From Vibrio sinaloensis (lineage in GTDB: Bacteria > Pseudomonadota > Gammaproteobacteria > Enterobacterales > Vibrionaceae): 64,000 bases of DNA. The notes under the pieces were generated by a model, which made no database searches, was not told the origin of the DNA, and worked only from the letters and a program-made list of their open reading frames with translations. Both the position numbers and the translations under genes were made by a program. This document shows, one piece after another, positions 27,957 through 37,672 of the stretch (position 1 is the first letter of the stretch; each line of letters starts with the position of its first letter). The stretch covers positions 1,488,001 to 1,552,000 of the forward strand of contig NZ_CP096199.1 in assembly GCF_023195835.1 (NCBI RefSeq), written 5' to 3'.

Positions 27957-27997
27957 ATGATGTAGCTCTATTTCAATTGAAAACCGAGCTACATCAT
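27957..27997 (-). repeat. Long inverted repeat between fnr and uspE
   Basis: Arms of 12 perfect bases (ATGATGTAGCTC / GAGCTACATCAT) flank a 17-base loop that itself holds the palindrome TTTCAATTGAAA. No T-run follows on either strand, so it is not a canonical terminator. It lies 10 bases after the fnr stop and may protect or end the fnr transcript. Confidence 0.7.
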
Positions 27998-28006
27998 TGA
28001 AAGGTA

Positions 28007-28756
28007 TTATGATTCTGATGAAACGCCGGCTAGCTCCATCAGTGCATCATGGTCAAGAATAGTGATGTACTTGCCTTTAACACTGAGGATTTCGGACTTT
28101 TGGAAGCGGCCTAACAAGCGTGAGATAGTCTCAACGGTCAAACCCAAGTAGTTACCAATATCACCACGAGTCATGGTTAGACGAAACTCACGAGGGCTAA
28201 AGCCACGTTGAGAGAAACGAGTAGAGAGGTTGTACAAGAACGCCGCTAAACGCTCTTCAGCATTCTTCTTTGACAGCAATAGGATCATTTCCTGATCGCC
28301 TTTGATTTCATTACTCATCAAACGCATGATTTGCTGGCGAAGCTTCGGCATCTTACCCGATAGGTCATCGAGAATTTCGTAAGGAATTTCACACACCATC
28401 GAGGTTTCAAGTGCTTGAGCGAAACTTGGATGCTGGTCACCGGTAATCGCATCAAAACCCACCAAGTCACCGGCGAGATGAAAGGCTGTGATTTGTTCGT
28501 CGCCTTGCTCGGTAATGGTGTAGCTTTTGATTGTGCCTGAACGAATTGCATACAGAGATTTGAGTTCATCTCCGGCTTTAAACAACTCTTGTCCTTTCTG
28601 GATTGGCTTTTTACGCTCAATGATTTGGTCTAGCTGATCAAGCTCAGACTCGTTGAGTGTAAACGGGATACAAAGCTGACTGATGCTGCAGTCTTGGCAG
28701 TGAATAGCACAACCACCGGACTGAATTCGCTTTGTTGCAGGCTTTTCAGAAATCAT
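28007..28756 (-). CDS. fnr: Oxygen-sensing transcription factor FNR
   Basis: FNR dimerises with an oxygen-labile [4Fe-4S] cluster and controls anaerobic genes. The cluster cysteines Cys20, Cys23, Cys29 and Cys122 occupy the same numbers as in E. coli FNR; Cys16 is also present. The cAMP-receptor-like fold (about 35-150) is followed by the dimer helix and an HTH containing [15 protein letters not shown], with the E-SR residues that read TTGAT. It is 249 aa long. A perfect FNR box lies 17-30 bases upstream of the start, indicating autoregulation. Confidence 0.97.
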   Translation of the reverse strand: MISEKPATKRIQSGGCAIHCQDCSISQLCIPFTLNESELDQLDQIIERKKPIQKGQELFKAGDELKSLYAIRSGTIKSYTITEQGDEQITAFHLAGDLVGFDAITGDQHPSFAQALETSMVCEIPYEILDDLSGKMPKLRQQIMRLMSNEIKGDQEMILLLSKKNAEERLAAFLYNLSTRFSQRGFSPREFRLTMTRGDIGNYLGLTVETISRLLGRFQKSEILSVKGKYITILDHDALMELAGVSSES

Positions 28757-28772
28757 AACAACCTTTCACTAT

Positions 28773-28786
28773 TTGATATACATCAA
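28773..28786 (-). promoter_or_regulatory. FNR box at the fnr promoter
   Basis: TTGATATACATCAA matches the FNR consensus TTGAT-N4-ATCAA at all ten positions. It lies 17 bases from the fnr start codon, close enough to overlap the promoter, so negative autoregulation is the likeliest mode. Confidence 0.9.
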
Positions 28787-28844
28787 TATTTTAGCACCCA
28801 TTAAGCGTAAAGGGTAGTGCAAAAAGACTCGCTAAAACAGTTAA

Positions 28845-29519
28845 CTACAAGTTTGTTGATAGCAACTTGAGTGCGCCGTAGCCAGTATAGAGCCCATAAG
28901 TCAGGATTGTTACCGCGACTATGTGTCGAAATGTATTAGAAGATTGCAGCTTATTTAATAATGTAGCAGTGTGCCCGACGAGCAACATCGCCGGCAATGT
29001 ACCCAGACCAAATGCCAACATGACTAACGCTCCATTGACCGCACTGCCCGAAACGGCGGCCCAAGTTAAGGTAGAATAAACCAGACCACACGGCAGCCAT
29101 CCCCAAACAAAACCAAAAGGAATAGCATAGATGGGAGATCGAAGCGGCAGCAAAGACTTAGCCGCAGGAGAGATGAATCGCCACAGCGATTGCCCGAGTT
29201 TTTCGACATAAAGCAAACCTTGCCACCATCGACCTATGTAGCAAGCGAGCATAATCATAAAAGCGGCAGCAGCTAACCGTAACCAAATCAATACATCGTT
29301 CACATGGCTGACTTGAGAAATGGTTGAGATGGTACCGCCAATGATCGCGCCAAACAGAGTGTAACTGGCCAAGCGACCAAGGTTGTAAAACAGTGGGGTC
29401 AAAGTAGAAGGCTTTGCTTGGCCCATTGACAACATAGAGGCGATACCACCACACATGCCCATGCAGTGGCCAGCTCCAACCAATCCAATCAGAAAAGCGC
29501 CAATCCAATCTGGGGTCAT
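28845..29519 (-). CDS. TauE/SafE-like membrane protein of the cbb3 assembly cluster
   Basis: The 224-residue protein has about six hydrophobic helices. GHCMGMCGGI near residues 17-26 and LPCGLVYSTL near 125-135 are typical of the sulfite exporter TauE/SafE-like proteins encoded next to ccoS. The cysteines and histidine in GHCMGMCGG could bind a metal such as copper, but this is inference. Its start overlaps the ccoS stop (ATGA). Confidence 0.85.
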   Translation of the reverse strand: MTPDWIGAFLIGLVGAGHCMGMCGGIASMLSMGQAKPSTLTPLFYNLGRLASYTLFGAIIGGTISTISQVSHVNDVLIWLRLAAAAFMIMLACYIGRWWQGLLYVEKLGQSLWRFISPAAKSLLPLRSPIYAIPFGFVWGWLPCGLVYSTLTWAAVSGSAVNGALVMLAFGLGTLPAMLLVGHTATLLNKLQSSNTFRHIVAVTILTYGLYTGYGALKLLSTNL

Positions 29520-29680
29520 TTTGGTGGCTGCTTCTTATGGTCGTCTTCGTCAAACAAGATGTTGTGTCCTTGACGTTCGAGATCCTCGAACTGTTCGCTT
29601 TTGACCGCCCAAAGGAACACGGCAACGGCCACACAGACCAAAACGATGGCGATAGGGATTAGGATGTAAAGGCTTTCCAT
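29516..29680 (-). CDS. ccoS: cbb3 oxidase maturation protein CcoS
   Basis: The 54-residue protein has a single N-terminal helix (MESLYILIPIAIVLVCVAVA) followed by FLWAVKSEQFEDLE and an acidic tail, the CcoS pattern. In other bacteria CcoS is needed for cofactor insertion into CcoN. It starts right after ccoI and overlaps the next gene by 4 bases. Confidence 0.93.
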   Translation of the reverse strand: MESLYILIPIAIVLVCVAVAVFLWAVKSEQFEDLERQGHNILFDEDDHKKQPPK

Positions 29681-32053
29681 TTACTTACCTTTTTCTTTCA
29701 GCAGACGCAGAGAGTTCGATACTACAATAATTGAGCTTGCAGACATACCAAGGACAGCAAAATAGGGAGCAACAAAACCCATCACAGCCAGGGGTAAAAT
29801 CAGCACATTATAGCCCAGTGACCAGGCGAGGTTTTCTCGAATAATTTTCCGTGTCTGTAGTGCAAGTTCTCTTGCTTCTAAGATACGATCCAATCGATCG
29901 CCAAGCAGTACCATATCGGCTGAGGCTTTCGCTACATCGGCGCCGCCGCCCATAGCAACAGAGAGATGCGCACCTGCGAGTGTCGGCGCATCATTAATGC
30001 CATCACCAATCATCATAGTGATATCTCGACCATCGACATTGTTGAGATACTCAAGCTTGTCTTGCGGTTTCGCTCCAGAAACCACATTGTCGATACCAAT
30101 TTTTTTCGCGACGAGTTGAGCGTTTTCGTCGGTATCACCAGTAAGCAGCGTGACTTTCACACCTGAGCGCTGGAACTTCTCAATAAATGCTTTTGCTTCA
30201 GTGCGAATCGGATCTCGATAGCTAAAGGTAGCGACATGAACGTCATCAATAGAAAGGTATACTGAGTTCGCTTGTGCGACTTTACTGTCACCCAATACAA
30301 ACTGAGCACTGCCAATCTTAACGTCGACGCCGTTGTAAACGCCTTTAATACCCGAGCCAATGATGTTTTCTACCTGTTCAACGCGAACATTGACGTCTGA
30401 ATGATGTTTAAAAGCACGGGCAATAGGGTGGTTGGCATGGGACTCGAGTGACGCAGCAATCGCGAGCACCAGCTCTTTATCCAGATCACCAAACAGCTCG
30501 ACTTGATTAATTTCGATATCGCCATGAGTCAAAGTCCCGGTTTTATCGACGATTAAATGATTGACCTGACATAAGGTCTCAAAGACATGGCTTTTACGTA
30601 GCAAGATACCGAGATTGCCCATACGAGACGTCGCACAAGTGAGCGCGGTGGGCGTGGCCAATGACAGCGCACAAGGACACGTCGCGACCAGCACCGACAG
30701 CATAATCCAGAAGGCGTCATCCGGTCGGCTGGAGTGCCAGAAAAACCAAGTGCCAGCAGCAATGATAAGAATTATCGCAACAAAGTAACGCGCAACAATA
30801 TCGGCTATTTCGGCAATCTTTGGTTTAGTAAGCTGAGCTTCATCCTGAAGACGCACGATATTTGAGATCATCGAGTCGGCTTTAGATGAAGTCACTTCAA
30901 GTTCAAAGGATTCTTCACCGTTGAGCGTGCCAGCATAGACGTGATCGTCCACCTGTTTAACAACAGGAAGAGACTCACCGGTTAACATAGATTCATCAAT
31001 GTGCACGCGGCCAGAGATAATCTTGCCGTCGGCTGGAATGTGCTCCCCAGGAAGCACTCGAATCTGATCGCCGACTTTTAGTGTTTTAACCGGGATTTGC
31101 TCGCCGTTTAATTTGTTAGCAATGGCAGGGATGAGTTTGAGCAGATTGCCACTCGCTGCCGCCGCTTTACGCCGCGCGCGCATCTCCAAGAATCGACCGA
31201 CTAATAGGAAGAAGGCAAACATCGAAATCGACTCGAAGAAAACTTCGCCTTGCTCTGTTACCGTAGCGACTAAGCTCGCGACATAAGCAAAAATCATCGC
31301 GATCGACACCGGCACATCCATACCTAGCGTTCGCCCTCGAATGCTTCTCCATGCGTTAATGTAGAACGGCAGGGCGGAGTAAAGCATCACAGGGGTAGCA
31401 AAAATCAAACTTACCCATCGAAAATAGTTTTTGAACTCAGGCTCTAAGTCGCCAAATACTTCTAGATAGAGTGCCACGGCCAACATCATGACCTGCATGG
31501 TGGCTAAACCAGCGATCCCAAGCCGATACAAATACTGCTTCATTTGCTGATGATAAGCGGCTTCTTGCTTATCCGCTTCAAAGGGCGCGGCTTTATATCC
31601 AAGTTGATGGATCAATGAAAGCAGTTCACTTAGCCTCACTTGGGTCTTATCCCAAGCAAGTAGGGCACGGTTGGTCGTGGTGTTGACTCTTATCGATGCG
31701 ACGCCAGTCTTATTGGATACTTGCTTTTCAATCAACCAAGCACAAGCGGCACAAGATACGCCCTCTAGTGACAGTGTCACCTCAGCTCGATTCTCACTAT
31801 TACGAACAAACTCAGACTGTACCTCGTCATTGTCGTAGTGAATCAATGCTTGTAGCTGCTCGGGAACAAGATCGGCTTTTTCGGCCGGCGCAGTTCGATA
31901 TTGATAGTAGGAGTCTAACCCACTATCAACAATGGTTTGCGCGACCGTCTCACACCCAGGACAACACATCTCTCTCGACTCGCCGAGGATCTCAACCTTA
32001 AAATCCGTGTTGGCTGGTACATCTTCACCGCAGTGATAACACGATTTGCACAT
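29681..32053 (-). CDS. ccoI: Copper-transporting P-type ATPase CcoI
   Basis: CcoI exports copper for the cbb3 oxidase binuclear centre. The 790-residue product has an N-terminal cysteine-rich domain (CKSCYHCG, CCPGCE), a heavy-metal domain with CAAC near residue 100, about eight membrane helices, the ion motif TCPCAL, the phosphorylation site DKTGT, and MIGDGINDAP near the C-terminus. It follows ccoH by six bases. An exact matS site lies within the coding sequence. Confidence 0.95.
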   Translation of the reverse strand: MCKSCYHCGEDVPANTDFKVEILGESREMCCPGCETVAQTIVDSGLDSYYQYRTAPAEKADLVPEQLQALIHYDNDEVQSEFVRNSENRAEVTLSLEGVSCAACAWLIEKQVSNKTGVASIRVNTTTNRALLAWDKTQVRLSELLSLIHQLGYKAAPFEADKQEAAYHQQMKQYLYRLGIAGLATMQVMMLAVALYLEVFGDLEPEFKNYFRWVSLIFATPVMLYSALPFYINAWRSIRGRTLGMDVPVSIAMIFAYVASLVATVTEQGEVFFESISMFAFFLLVGRFLEMRARRKAAAASGNLLKLIPAIANKLNGEQIPVKTLKVGDQIRVLPGEHIPADGKIISGRVHIDESMLTGESLPVVKQVDDHVYAGTLNGEESFELEVTSSKADSMISNIVRLQDEAQLTKPKIAEIADIVARYFVAIILIIAAGTWFFWHSSRPDDAFWIMLSVLVATCPCALSLATPTALTCATSRMGNLGILLRKSHVFETLCQVNHLIVDKTGTLTHGDIEINQVELFGDLDKELVLAIAASLESHANHPIARAFKHHSDVNVRVEQVENIIGSGIKGVYNGVDVKIGSAQFVLGDSKVAQANSVYLSIDDVHVATFSYRDPIRTEAKAFIEKFQRSGVKVTLLTGDTDENAQLVAKKIGIDNVVSGAKPQDKLEYLNNVDGRDITMMIGDGINDAPTLAGAHLSVAMGGGADVAKASADMVLLGDRLDRILEARELALQTRKIIRENLAWSLGYNVLILPLAVMGFVAPYFAVLGMSASSIIVVSNSLRLLKEKGK
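31768..31780. promoter_or_regulatory. matS site (MatP binding) inside ccoI
   Basis: GTGACAGTGTCAC fits the MatP consensus GTGACRNYGTCAC at every position. Confidence 0.8.
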
Positions 32054-32059
32054 AATTGT

Positions 32060-32539
32060 TTAGTTTGTCAGAGGAACAGAAGTAGTGGTTGGGAAAGTCA
32101 CGCGACCTTGCACGAGCCATTTTTCATCATGAGGTGTGAGCTCAATAAACCACGGGCCTTGAAGCTCCTCGGTCAACGTGAAGCGATACAGACCATTTGC
32201 GTCAGAGGTGAGTAATTGTTTGAAATCACGATCCGGTAGAGTACGGTGAGCAAACATCGCGGTAATCGCAGGGAAGTGTTCCAGTTCGCCTTTTTCGAAT
32301 TGAATCACAACATCATTGCCTTGAGAGTATGCTTGAGCAGACAGCCCGAGCTCTTTAGCGACATTCTGTTTTGAGATGTCGATGTTGATCCCTTTTCCTT
32401 TTTTATAGTAATCCTCAGTCACCAATGAGACCGAGTTTTGCGAGAAAACAATTACTGTGATGATTGTCCATACAACGACGGTCAGTGGCAAAATGATTAG
32501 GAACCACGGCCAAAACTGCTTATACCAAGGCTTTACCAT
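32060..32539 (-). CDS. ccoH: cbb3 oxidase assembly protein CcoH/FixH
   Basis: The 159-residue protein has one N-terminal helix (about 12-32, WFLIILPLTVVVWTIITVIVF) and a periplasmic FixH domain containing VTEDYYKKGKGIN. CcoH stays bound to the oxidase and helps its assembly. It follows ccoP after a gap of 88 bases that contains a hairpin. Confidence 0.92.
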   Translation of the reverse strand: MVKPWYKQFWPWFLIILPLTVVVWTIITVIVFSQNSVSLVTEDYYKKGKGINIDISKQNVAKELGLSAQAYSQGNDVVIQFEKGELEHFPAITAMFAHRTLPDRDFKQLLTSDANGLYRFTLTEELQGPWFIELTPHDEKWLVQGRVTFPTTTSVPLTN

Positions 32540-32594
32540 AAAAAAGTTCTCAATAAAAAGATTTAGAAATTAGGGCTTTAACAATAAAGGAAAG

Positions 32595-32617
32595 ACGGTC
32601 CCTAAGATAGGGACCGT
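32595..32617 (-). terminator. Hairpin between ccoP and ccoH
   Basis: ACGGTCCCTA / TAGGGACCGT form a perfect 10-bp stem with a 3-base loop. On the minus strand only a mixed CTTTCCTTT tail follows, so it is a weak terminator or a processing signal separating ccoNOQP from ccoHIS. Confidence 0.6.
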
Positions 32618-32627
32618 TATTGAAATG

Positions 32628-33608
32628 TTACTTATTATCTGAATTACTTAGACTCCAAACATAGGCTGAAACAAGTTGTACCTTGTCTTCACCTAGAATG
32701 TCTTTCCAAGCAGGCATCACGCCAGAGCGACCATTCATGACTGTTTCTGTCACATCTGCACGTGAACCACCAAACAACCAGTATTGATCTGTTAGGTCGG
32801 GAGCTCCCACCGCTGGGTTACCTTTACCGTCAGTGCCGTGACAAGCTGCACACACTACAAAACGTGCTTTACCAGCTTCAGCTTCACGCGCATTCACAGA
32901 GCGACCAGAAAGGCTAAGCGTGTAGCTTACCACTTCTTGTACACCTTGCTCACCCAAAGCGTCTTTCCATGATGGCATTTGACCGATACGGCCTTGCATT
33001 ACTGTCGTCACGATAGCTTGCGGCTCGCCGCCGTATAGCCATGCATCGTCAGTCAGGTTAGGAAAGCCTTTCTGACCACGAGCATCTGAGCCGTGACACT
33101 GAGAACAGTTTTGCAAGAATAGACGTTGGCCGACTTTCACTGCTTCGCTGTCCGCTGCAATTTCAGGGATAGGGCGCAGTTCAGAAGAGCCGTCTACGTA
33201 AGCAAGCTTTTTGAATGCTTCGCCAAAGTAGGTTTCTGCATCGTCGAGCTCTTTCGCGTACTGAACCAGATGTTTGTTCTGTTGAGAAGCGGCGATAGAC
33301 GCTTTTGACTCTTCAACTGAGCGAACGGTTTGGTCAGAACTCTGCCAACCCAACACACCTTTGAAGCTACCTAAACCTGGGTAAAGAGTTAGGTAAATCG
33401 CTGCAAATACAAAGGTTCCAACAAACAGGTAAGTCCACCACTTAGGTAGTGGGTTATTAAGCTCACGAATACCATCGTACTCGTGCCCCATGTCTGCACC
33501 TTCTTCAACGCCCATCTTATCTTTAAGGCACCAAAGCAGAAGTGCAGCACAGCCGACGAGAGTACCGACCGTGATGATGATTATCCAAAGACTCCAAAAC
33601 GTCGTCAT
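32628..33608 (-). CDS. ccoP: cbb3 cytochrome oxidase diheme subunit CcoP
   Basis: The 326-residue subunit carries electrons to the catalytic core. It has two N-terminal hydrophobic helices (about 3-27 and 58-78) and two c-type heme sites, CSQCH near residue 168 and CAACH near 255, each followed by the usual axial-Met region. Its start overlaps the ccoQ stop by 4 bases. Confidence 0.96.
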   Translation of the reverse strand: MTTFWSLWIIIITVGTLVGCAALLLWCLKDKMGVEEGADMGHEYDGIRELNNPLPKWWTYLFVGTFVFAAIYLTLYPGLGSFKGVLGWQSSDQTVRSVEESKASIAASQQNKHLVQYAKELDDAETYFGEAFKKLAYVDGSSELRPIPEIAADSEAVKVGQRLFLQNCSQCHGSDARGQKGFPNLTDDAWLYGGEPQAIVTTVMQGRIGQMPSWKDALGEQGVQEVVSYTLSLSGRSVNAREAEAGKARFVVCAACHGTDGKGNPAVGAPDLTDQYWLFGGSRADVTETVMNGRSGVMPAWKDILGEDKVQLVSAYVWSLSNSDNK

Positions 33609-33781
33609 TGCTTAGTCACTCCTTGTTCTTTTTCAGGCGCTTTCTGCTCATCAGCGAAAACAAGGTTTGCGGCTTCATCAAAGCGAGCTTTACGACTTTT
33701 GCCGTAAGCCCACCAAACCACGCCTAGAAAGCTAACAAACAGAACTATGGTCCAAATACTGTGAATAGTACCGATATCCAT
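33605..33781 (-). CDS. ccoQ: cbb3 cytochrome oxidase small subunit CcoQ
   Basis: The 58-residue protein has one membrane helix (TIHSIWTIVLFVSFLGVVWW) followed by a basic then charged tail, the FixQ/CcoQ layout. It lies between ccoO and ccoP and overlaps ccoP by 4 bases. Confidence 0.93.
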   Translation of the reverse strand: MDIGTIHSIWTIVLFVSFLGVVWWAYGKSRKARFDEAANLVFADEQKAPEKEQGVTKQ

Positions 33782-33797
33782 AATGTCACCCCTTTAA

Positions 33798-34418
33798 TTA
33801 CTTCATTGCGTGACCAAGAGACTGAAGATAAGCAATGATGGCATCCATCTCTGTTTTACCTTCTACTTCTTTTGACGCGTTTGCGATCTGTTCATCTGTG
33901 TATGGAACACCAAATTGATCACGGAAAATACGTAGCTTCTTCTCTGTGTCCTTACCATCAAGAACGTTGTCAGCCAGCCAAGGGAAACCAGGCATGTTTG
34001 ACTCAGGAACCAACTCGCGAGGATCGATTAGGTGAACACGGTGCCACTCATCAGAGTAACGACCACCCACTCGAGCAAGGTCAGGCCCCGTACGTTTAGA
34101 ACCCCAAAGGAATGGATGCTCGTAAACGCTTTCGCCAGCAACAGAATAGTGACCGTAACGCTCAGTTTCTGAACGGAATGGGCGAATCATCTGACTGTGA
34201 CATACGTTACAACCTTCACGGATGTAGACGTCTCGGCCTTCCATTTCAAGCGCAGTGTAAGGACGTAAGTTCTCTACTGGCTCAGTGGTTTGTTTTTGGA
34301 AAATCAGAGGAGTGATCTCTACGAGCGCACCCAAGCTGATGGCAAAAACGATAAGAATCGCTAGCAGACCGACATTGCGTTCAACAATTTCGTGGCGATT
34401 GTTAGAATTAGAACTCAT
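33798..34418 (-). CDS. ccoO: cbb3 cytochrome oxidase monoheme subunit CcoO
   Basis: The 206-residue membrane-anchored cytochrome c has an N-terminal helix (about 16-36) and the heme site CNVCH in [15 protein letters not shown] near residue 70. It relays electrons from CcoP to CcoN. It follows ccoN by 13 bases. Confidence 0.96.
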   Translation of the reverse strand: MSSNSNNRHEIVERNVGLLAILIVFAISLGALVEITPLIFQKQTTEPVENLRPYTALEMEGRDVYIREGCNVCHSQMIRPFRSETERYGHYSVAGESVYEHPFLWGSKRTGPDLARVGGRYSDEWHRVHLIDPRELVPESNMPGFPWLADNVLDGKDTEKKLRIFRDQFGVPYTDEQIANASKEVEGKTEMDAIIAYLQSLGHAMK

Positions 34419-34431
34419 TCTTTAAATCTCC

Positions 34432-35865
34432 TTATGCCGGCTGAGGGATAGCTTTTAGGCTATCTTTTGGCGCAGTGACCGTCTTGTACGTGTTGTATGC
34501 CATTAGGAACATACCTGCTAGGAAGATGAAACCACCTAGGAAACGTACAAAGTAGAACGGGTAAGACGCTTGTACAGACTCAACGAAGCTGTAAGTCAAC
34601 GTACCGTCAGAGTTAACTGCACGCCACATCAGACCTTGCATTACACCTGAGATCCACATTGCAACAATGTAAAGAACCGTACCAATCGTTGCCAACCAGA
34701 AGTGCGTATTGATTAGACCAACAGAGTACATACGCTCTTGACCGAACAGACGAGGCACCAAGTGGTAAACCGAACCGATCGACACCATAGCAACCCAACC
34801 TAAAGCACCAGAGTGTACGTGGCCGATAGTCCAGTCAGTGTAGTGAGACAGCGCGTTGACCGTCTTAATCGACATCATTGGACCTTCAAACGTAGACATA
34901 CCGTAGAACGATAGCGACACGATGAGGAAACGTAGGATAGGGTCGTAGCGAAGTTTATGCCAAGCACCAGACAGGGTCATGATACCGTTGATCATGCCAC
35001 CCCAAGACGGCGCGAACAGCACAAGCGACATTACCATACCTAGCGATTGCGTCCAGTCTGGAAGCGCAGTGTAGTGTAGGTGGTGAGGACCAGCCCAGAT
35101 GTAAAGAGACACTAAAGCCCAGAAGTGAACAATAGATAAACGGTAAGAGTAAACTGGGCGTTCAGCTTGCTTAGGTACGAAGTAGTACATCATACCTAGG
35201 AAACCAGCAGTCAGTAGGAAACCTACTGCGTTGTGACCGTACCACCACTGAACCATCGCATCGACTGCACCAGAATAAATCGAATACGATTTACCCATTG
35301 AGACAGGGATAGCCATGCTGTTTACGATATGAAGCACCGCAACAGTAATGATAAAGGCACCGAAGAACCAGTTTGCTACGTAGATGTGTGAGGTTTTACG
35401 CTTAATCAAGGTTCCGAAGAACACGATCGCATAAGAAACCCAGACAACTGCGATGGCAATGTCGATAGGCCATTCTAGCTCAGCGTACTCTTTACCCGAT
35501 GTAAAACCGAGTGGCAGAGTGATAGCTGCTGCTAAAATAATGGCTTGCCAACCCCAGAAGGTAAAGGCGACAAGAGGGCCACCAAATAGACGTGTTTGAC
35601 AGGTACGCTGCACAACGTAATAAGACGTTGCGAACAGAGCACTTGTACCAAACGCAAAAATAACCGCATTAGTATGCAGAGGACGTAAGCGACTGTACGT
35701 CAACCACGGCGTATCAAAGTTTAGCTGTGGCCAAACTAATTGAGCGGCAATCAAAACACCAACAGCCATGCCAACAATACCCCAGAGAATAGTCACTAAG
35801 GTAAACTGACGAACGACTGTATAGTTGTAGTTTTGTTCAAGCTGCTTTTCTTGGCTCATTTGCAT
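34432..35865 (-). CDS. ccoN: cbb3 cytochrome oxidase catalytic subunit CcoN
   Basis: The 477-residue protein has about 12 helices and is the high-affinity oxygen-reducing subunit. Candidate heme and copper ligands are the histidines in [26 protein letters not shown] and [10 protein letters not shown]. It is the first gene of the operon. No consensus FNR box was found in the 251 bases upstream; a 6-2-6 dyad at 35903-35916 is the only clear symmetric element near the start. Confidence 0.97.
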   Translation of the reverse strand: MQMSQEKQLEQNYNYTVVRQFTLVTILWGIVGMAVGVLIAAQLVWPQLNFDTPWLTYSRLRPLHTNAVIFAFGTSALFATSYYVVQRTCQTRLFGGPLVAFTFWGWQAIILAAAITLPLGFTSGKEYAELEWPIDIAIAVVWVSYAIVFFGTLIKRKTSHIYVANWFFGAFIITVAVLHIVNSMAIPVSMGKSYSIYSGAVDAMVQWWYGHNAVGFLLTAGFLGMMYYFVPKQAERPVYSYRLSIVHFWALVSLYIWAGPHHLHYTALPDWTQSLGMVMSLVLFAPSWGGMINGIMTLSGAWHKLRYDPILRFLIVSLSFYGMSTFEGPMMSIKTVNALSHYTDWTIGHVHSGALGWVAMVSIGSVYHLVPRLFGQERMYSVGLINTHFWLATIGTVLYIVAMWISGVMQGLMWRAVNSDGTLTYSFVESVQASYPFYFVRFLGGFIFLAGMFLMAYNTYKTVTAPKDSLKAIPQPA

Positions 35866-35902
35866 GCTTCCAATTTCTAATTAACTACACTTTACTTCCA
35901 AC

Positions 35903-35916
35903 ACGACACATGTCGT
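35903..35916. promoter_or_regulatory. Perfect short dyad upstream of ccoN
   Basis: ACGACA and TGTCGT are separated by two bases. The dyad lies 38-51 bases upstream of the ccoN start, within the region shared with the divergent NosP unit. No known regulator was matched. Confidence 0.35.
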
Positions 35917-36116
35917 AATGCCACCCAAACCTTAAAGAAAAACAGAACCGTATCAGTCGGTTAATAATTCTTGCCGATTTTAAAAAAAAGTGGCATTTTC
36001 AGCCGCCAACTATACTGCATTTAACAATTCAATGACAGAGTAGTAACCTTACAGTCGGTCAGGTTTTGGCCTTTTATTTTAAAACTTTGAACTTTGTTAC
36101 ACGGAGAACCCCTCAA

Positions 36117-36482
36117 ATGGCAGCCGAAAAACTTACTCGTGGGCGTTTTGTTCAAATAATCATCATGTTAACCCTACTGGTTAGTGCGTTTTTTTGGCGA
36201 ACTATCGATCACTCATCACAGCAATCTGCCTCGTGTTTTATCGAGCAAGAATGTGTCTTTTATGTAAACGAGTCGCGATTTGTCGGGCAGTTCAATCGCA
36301 CTGAAGGACAACTTCAGGCACAAACCTCAAATGTCTCGCTCGAAGTCCCGTCATCACAAATAAAAGTGACTCAAAAAGGCGACTTTTGGACATTTTCTTA
36401 CCCAGAATCATTAAAAGAGTGGCATTTCACTGTTAACGTAGCCGGCCAAAACAAAAAAGTCGTTATTAATACAAGACGTTAA
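36117..36482 (+). CDS. Small single-helix membrane protein upstream of nosP
   Basis: The 121-residue protein has one helix (about 10-28) and then an extracytoplasmic region with two cysteines seven residues apart (SCFIEQEC). I chose the ATG at 36117 because GGAG precedes it; an ATG at 36066 would add 17 residues. Its stop codon shares a base with the start of the FIST-domain gene (TAATG), so the two are translationally coupled. I do not recognise a family. Confidence 0.75.
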   Translation: MAAEKLTRGRFVQIIIMLTLLVSAFFWRTIDHSSQQSASCFIEQECVFYVNESRFVGQFNRTEGQLQAQTSNVSLEVPSSQIKVTQKGDFWTFSYPESLKEWHFTVNVAGQNKKVVINTRR

Positions 36483-37666
36483 TGGATTTTCAAACTCACA
36501 TAACCCATCAGTTAAACGAACAGCTTGCCGTTGAGGAGCTGGTCGCTAAGCTATCTACCACTAACTTGGTTAGTTTGGTTTGCTACTTCACCCAAAATTA
36601 CGGTGCGGATAAGCTCAGAAAAGCGTTCAAGCATGCTTTACCCAACGTCTCGATCATTGGTTGTTCGACTTGCAAAGGGGTAATGACAGAGAAAGGCGTC
36701 CACTTTGGTTCAGTGCTGAGTGTATTGGCGATTTATGACAGTGGCTCTGATGCTTATGGCTCCGCGCTAATGACGTTTGACACACAGTCTGAGTCTGTCG
36801 AGGCAACCCAAAAAGCGATAGAGGTGGCCTTGGCCAAAGCCAATCGAGAAGGCGAAGTGCCCCGTTTTGCCATTGTTCACAGTACACCAGGTATGGAAGA
36901 GACGTTGATCAAGTCCATCGACAGCGTATTCCAAACCCCCGTACCCCTTATCGGCGCGACCGCTGCAGATAACGCAATTAAAGGCCAGTGGTCGGTATTC
37001 ACAGAAGATGGGGCGACCAATAAAGGCCTTGCAATCCAATTGGTATTTGCTTCAAAACCGCTTTCCACCGGATTTAGTTGTGGTTATTCGCCAACCGAGT
37101 GCATGGGAACTATTACTAAGGCATCAGGAAGAGAGTTGCTAGAGATAGATAATCGACCCGCTCAAGATGTCTACCTCGACTGGATATTTCAACACAGTGG
37201 AACTCGCGTGTCTGAGCAGTTTAAATTTGAGCTCGTGACTCGTTATCCATTGGGTCGCGTAGCTGGTGAACTCTATGAACAACCTTATTTCAAGCTTTCT
37301 CACCCGGTTTCAGCCACCGATTCACGAGGCATTTTACTATTTACTGATATTGAGGTAGGCGAGAAGGTCACCTTGATGTCTGGCGACAAAGAGCAACTAA
37401 TCGCCAGACCTGCGCGAGTGATAAAAGAAGCAAAACGTCAGGCGATAGAGCATAGCCAATTATCTGGAGCGGTTTGTGTGATTTGCGCCGGAGCAATGCT
37501 TTATTTAGATGACGACATCGAAAAAGTCTATGCCATGATTAAACAAGAGATGGGAGAACTCCCATTTATCTGCCCCTTTACCTTTGGTGAGCAAGGCAGA
37601 TTTATCAACGGTAACAATGGTCACGGCAACTTAATGATCTCTTCTGCGGCGTTTTATTCGGATTAA
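36482..37666 (+). CDS. nosP: FIST-domain sensor, NosP/VpsV type
   Basis: The 394-residue soluble protein has a FIST N-terminal domain (about 25-220, with GCSTCKGVMTEKGVH and PLIGATAADNA) and a FIST C-terminal domain (about 225-370, ending FGEQGRF). Such proteins next to VpsS-type kinases have been described as NosP, heme proteins that sense nitric oxide and control the kinase, with V. cholerae VC1444 as the example. Heme binding here is inferred from that orthology and from position beside the kinase gene, which starts 6 bases after the stop. Confidence 0.88.
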   Translation: MDFQTHITHQLNEQLAVEELVAKLSTTNLVSLVCYFTQNYGADKLRKAFKHALPNVSIIGCSTCKGVMTEKGVHFGSVLSVLAIYDSGSDAYGSALMTFDTQSESVEATQKAIEVALAKANREGEVPRFAIVHSTPGMEETLIKSIDSVFQTPVPLIGATAADNAIKGQWSVFTEDGATNKGLAIQLVFASKPLSTGFSCGYSPTECMGTITKASGRELLEIDNRPAQDVYLDWIFQHSGTRVSEQFKFELVTRYPLGRVAGELYEQPYFKLSHPVSATDSRGILLFTDIEVGEKVTLMSGDKEQLIARPARVIKEAKRQAIEHSQLSGAVCVICAGAMLYLDDDIEKVYAMIKQEMGELPFICPFTFGEQGRFINGNNGHGNLMISSAAFYSD

Positions 37667-37672
37667 TCATTC

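Noticed and set aside
35866..36116. Search for an FNR box upstream of ccoN
   Set aside because: No sequence close to TTGAT-N4-ATCAA was found on either strand.
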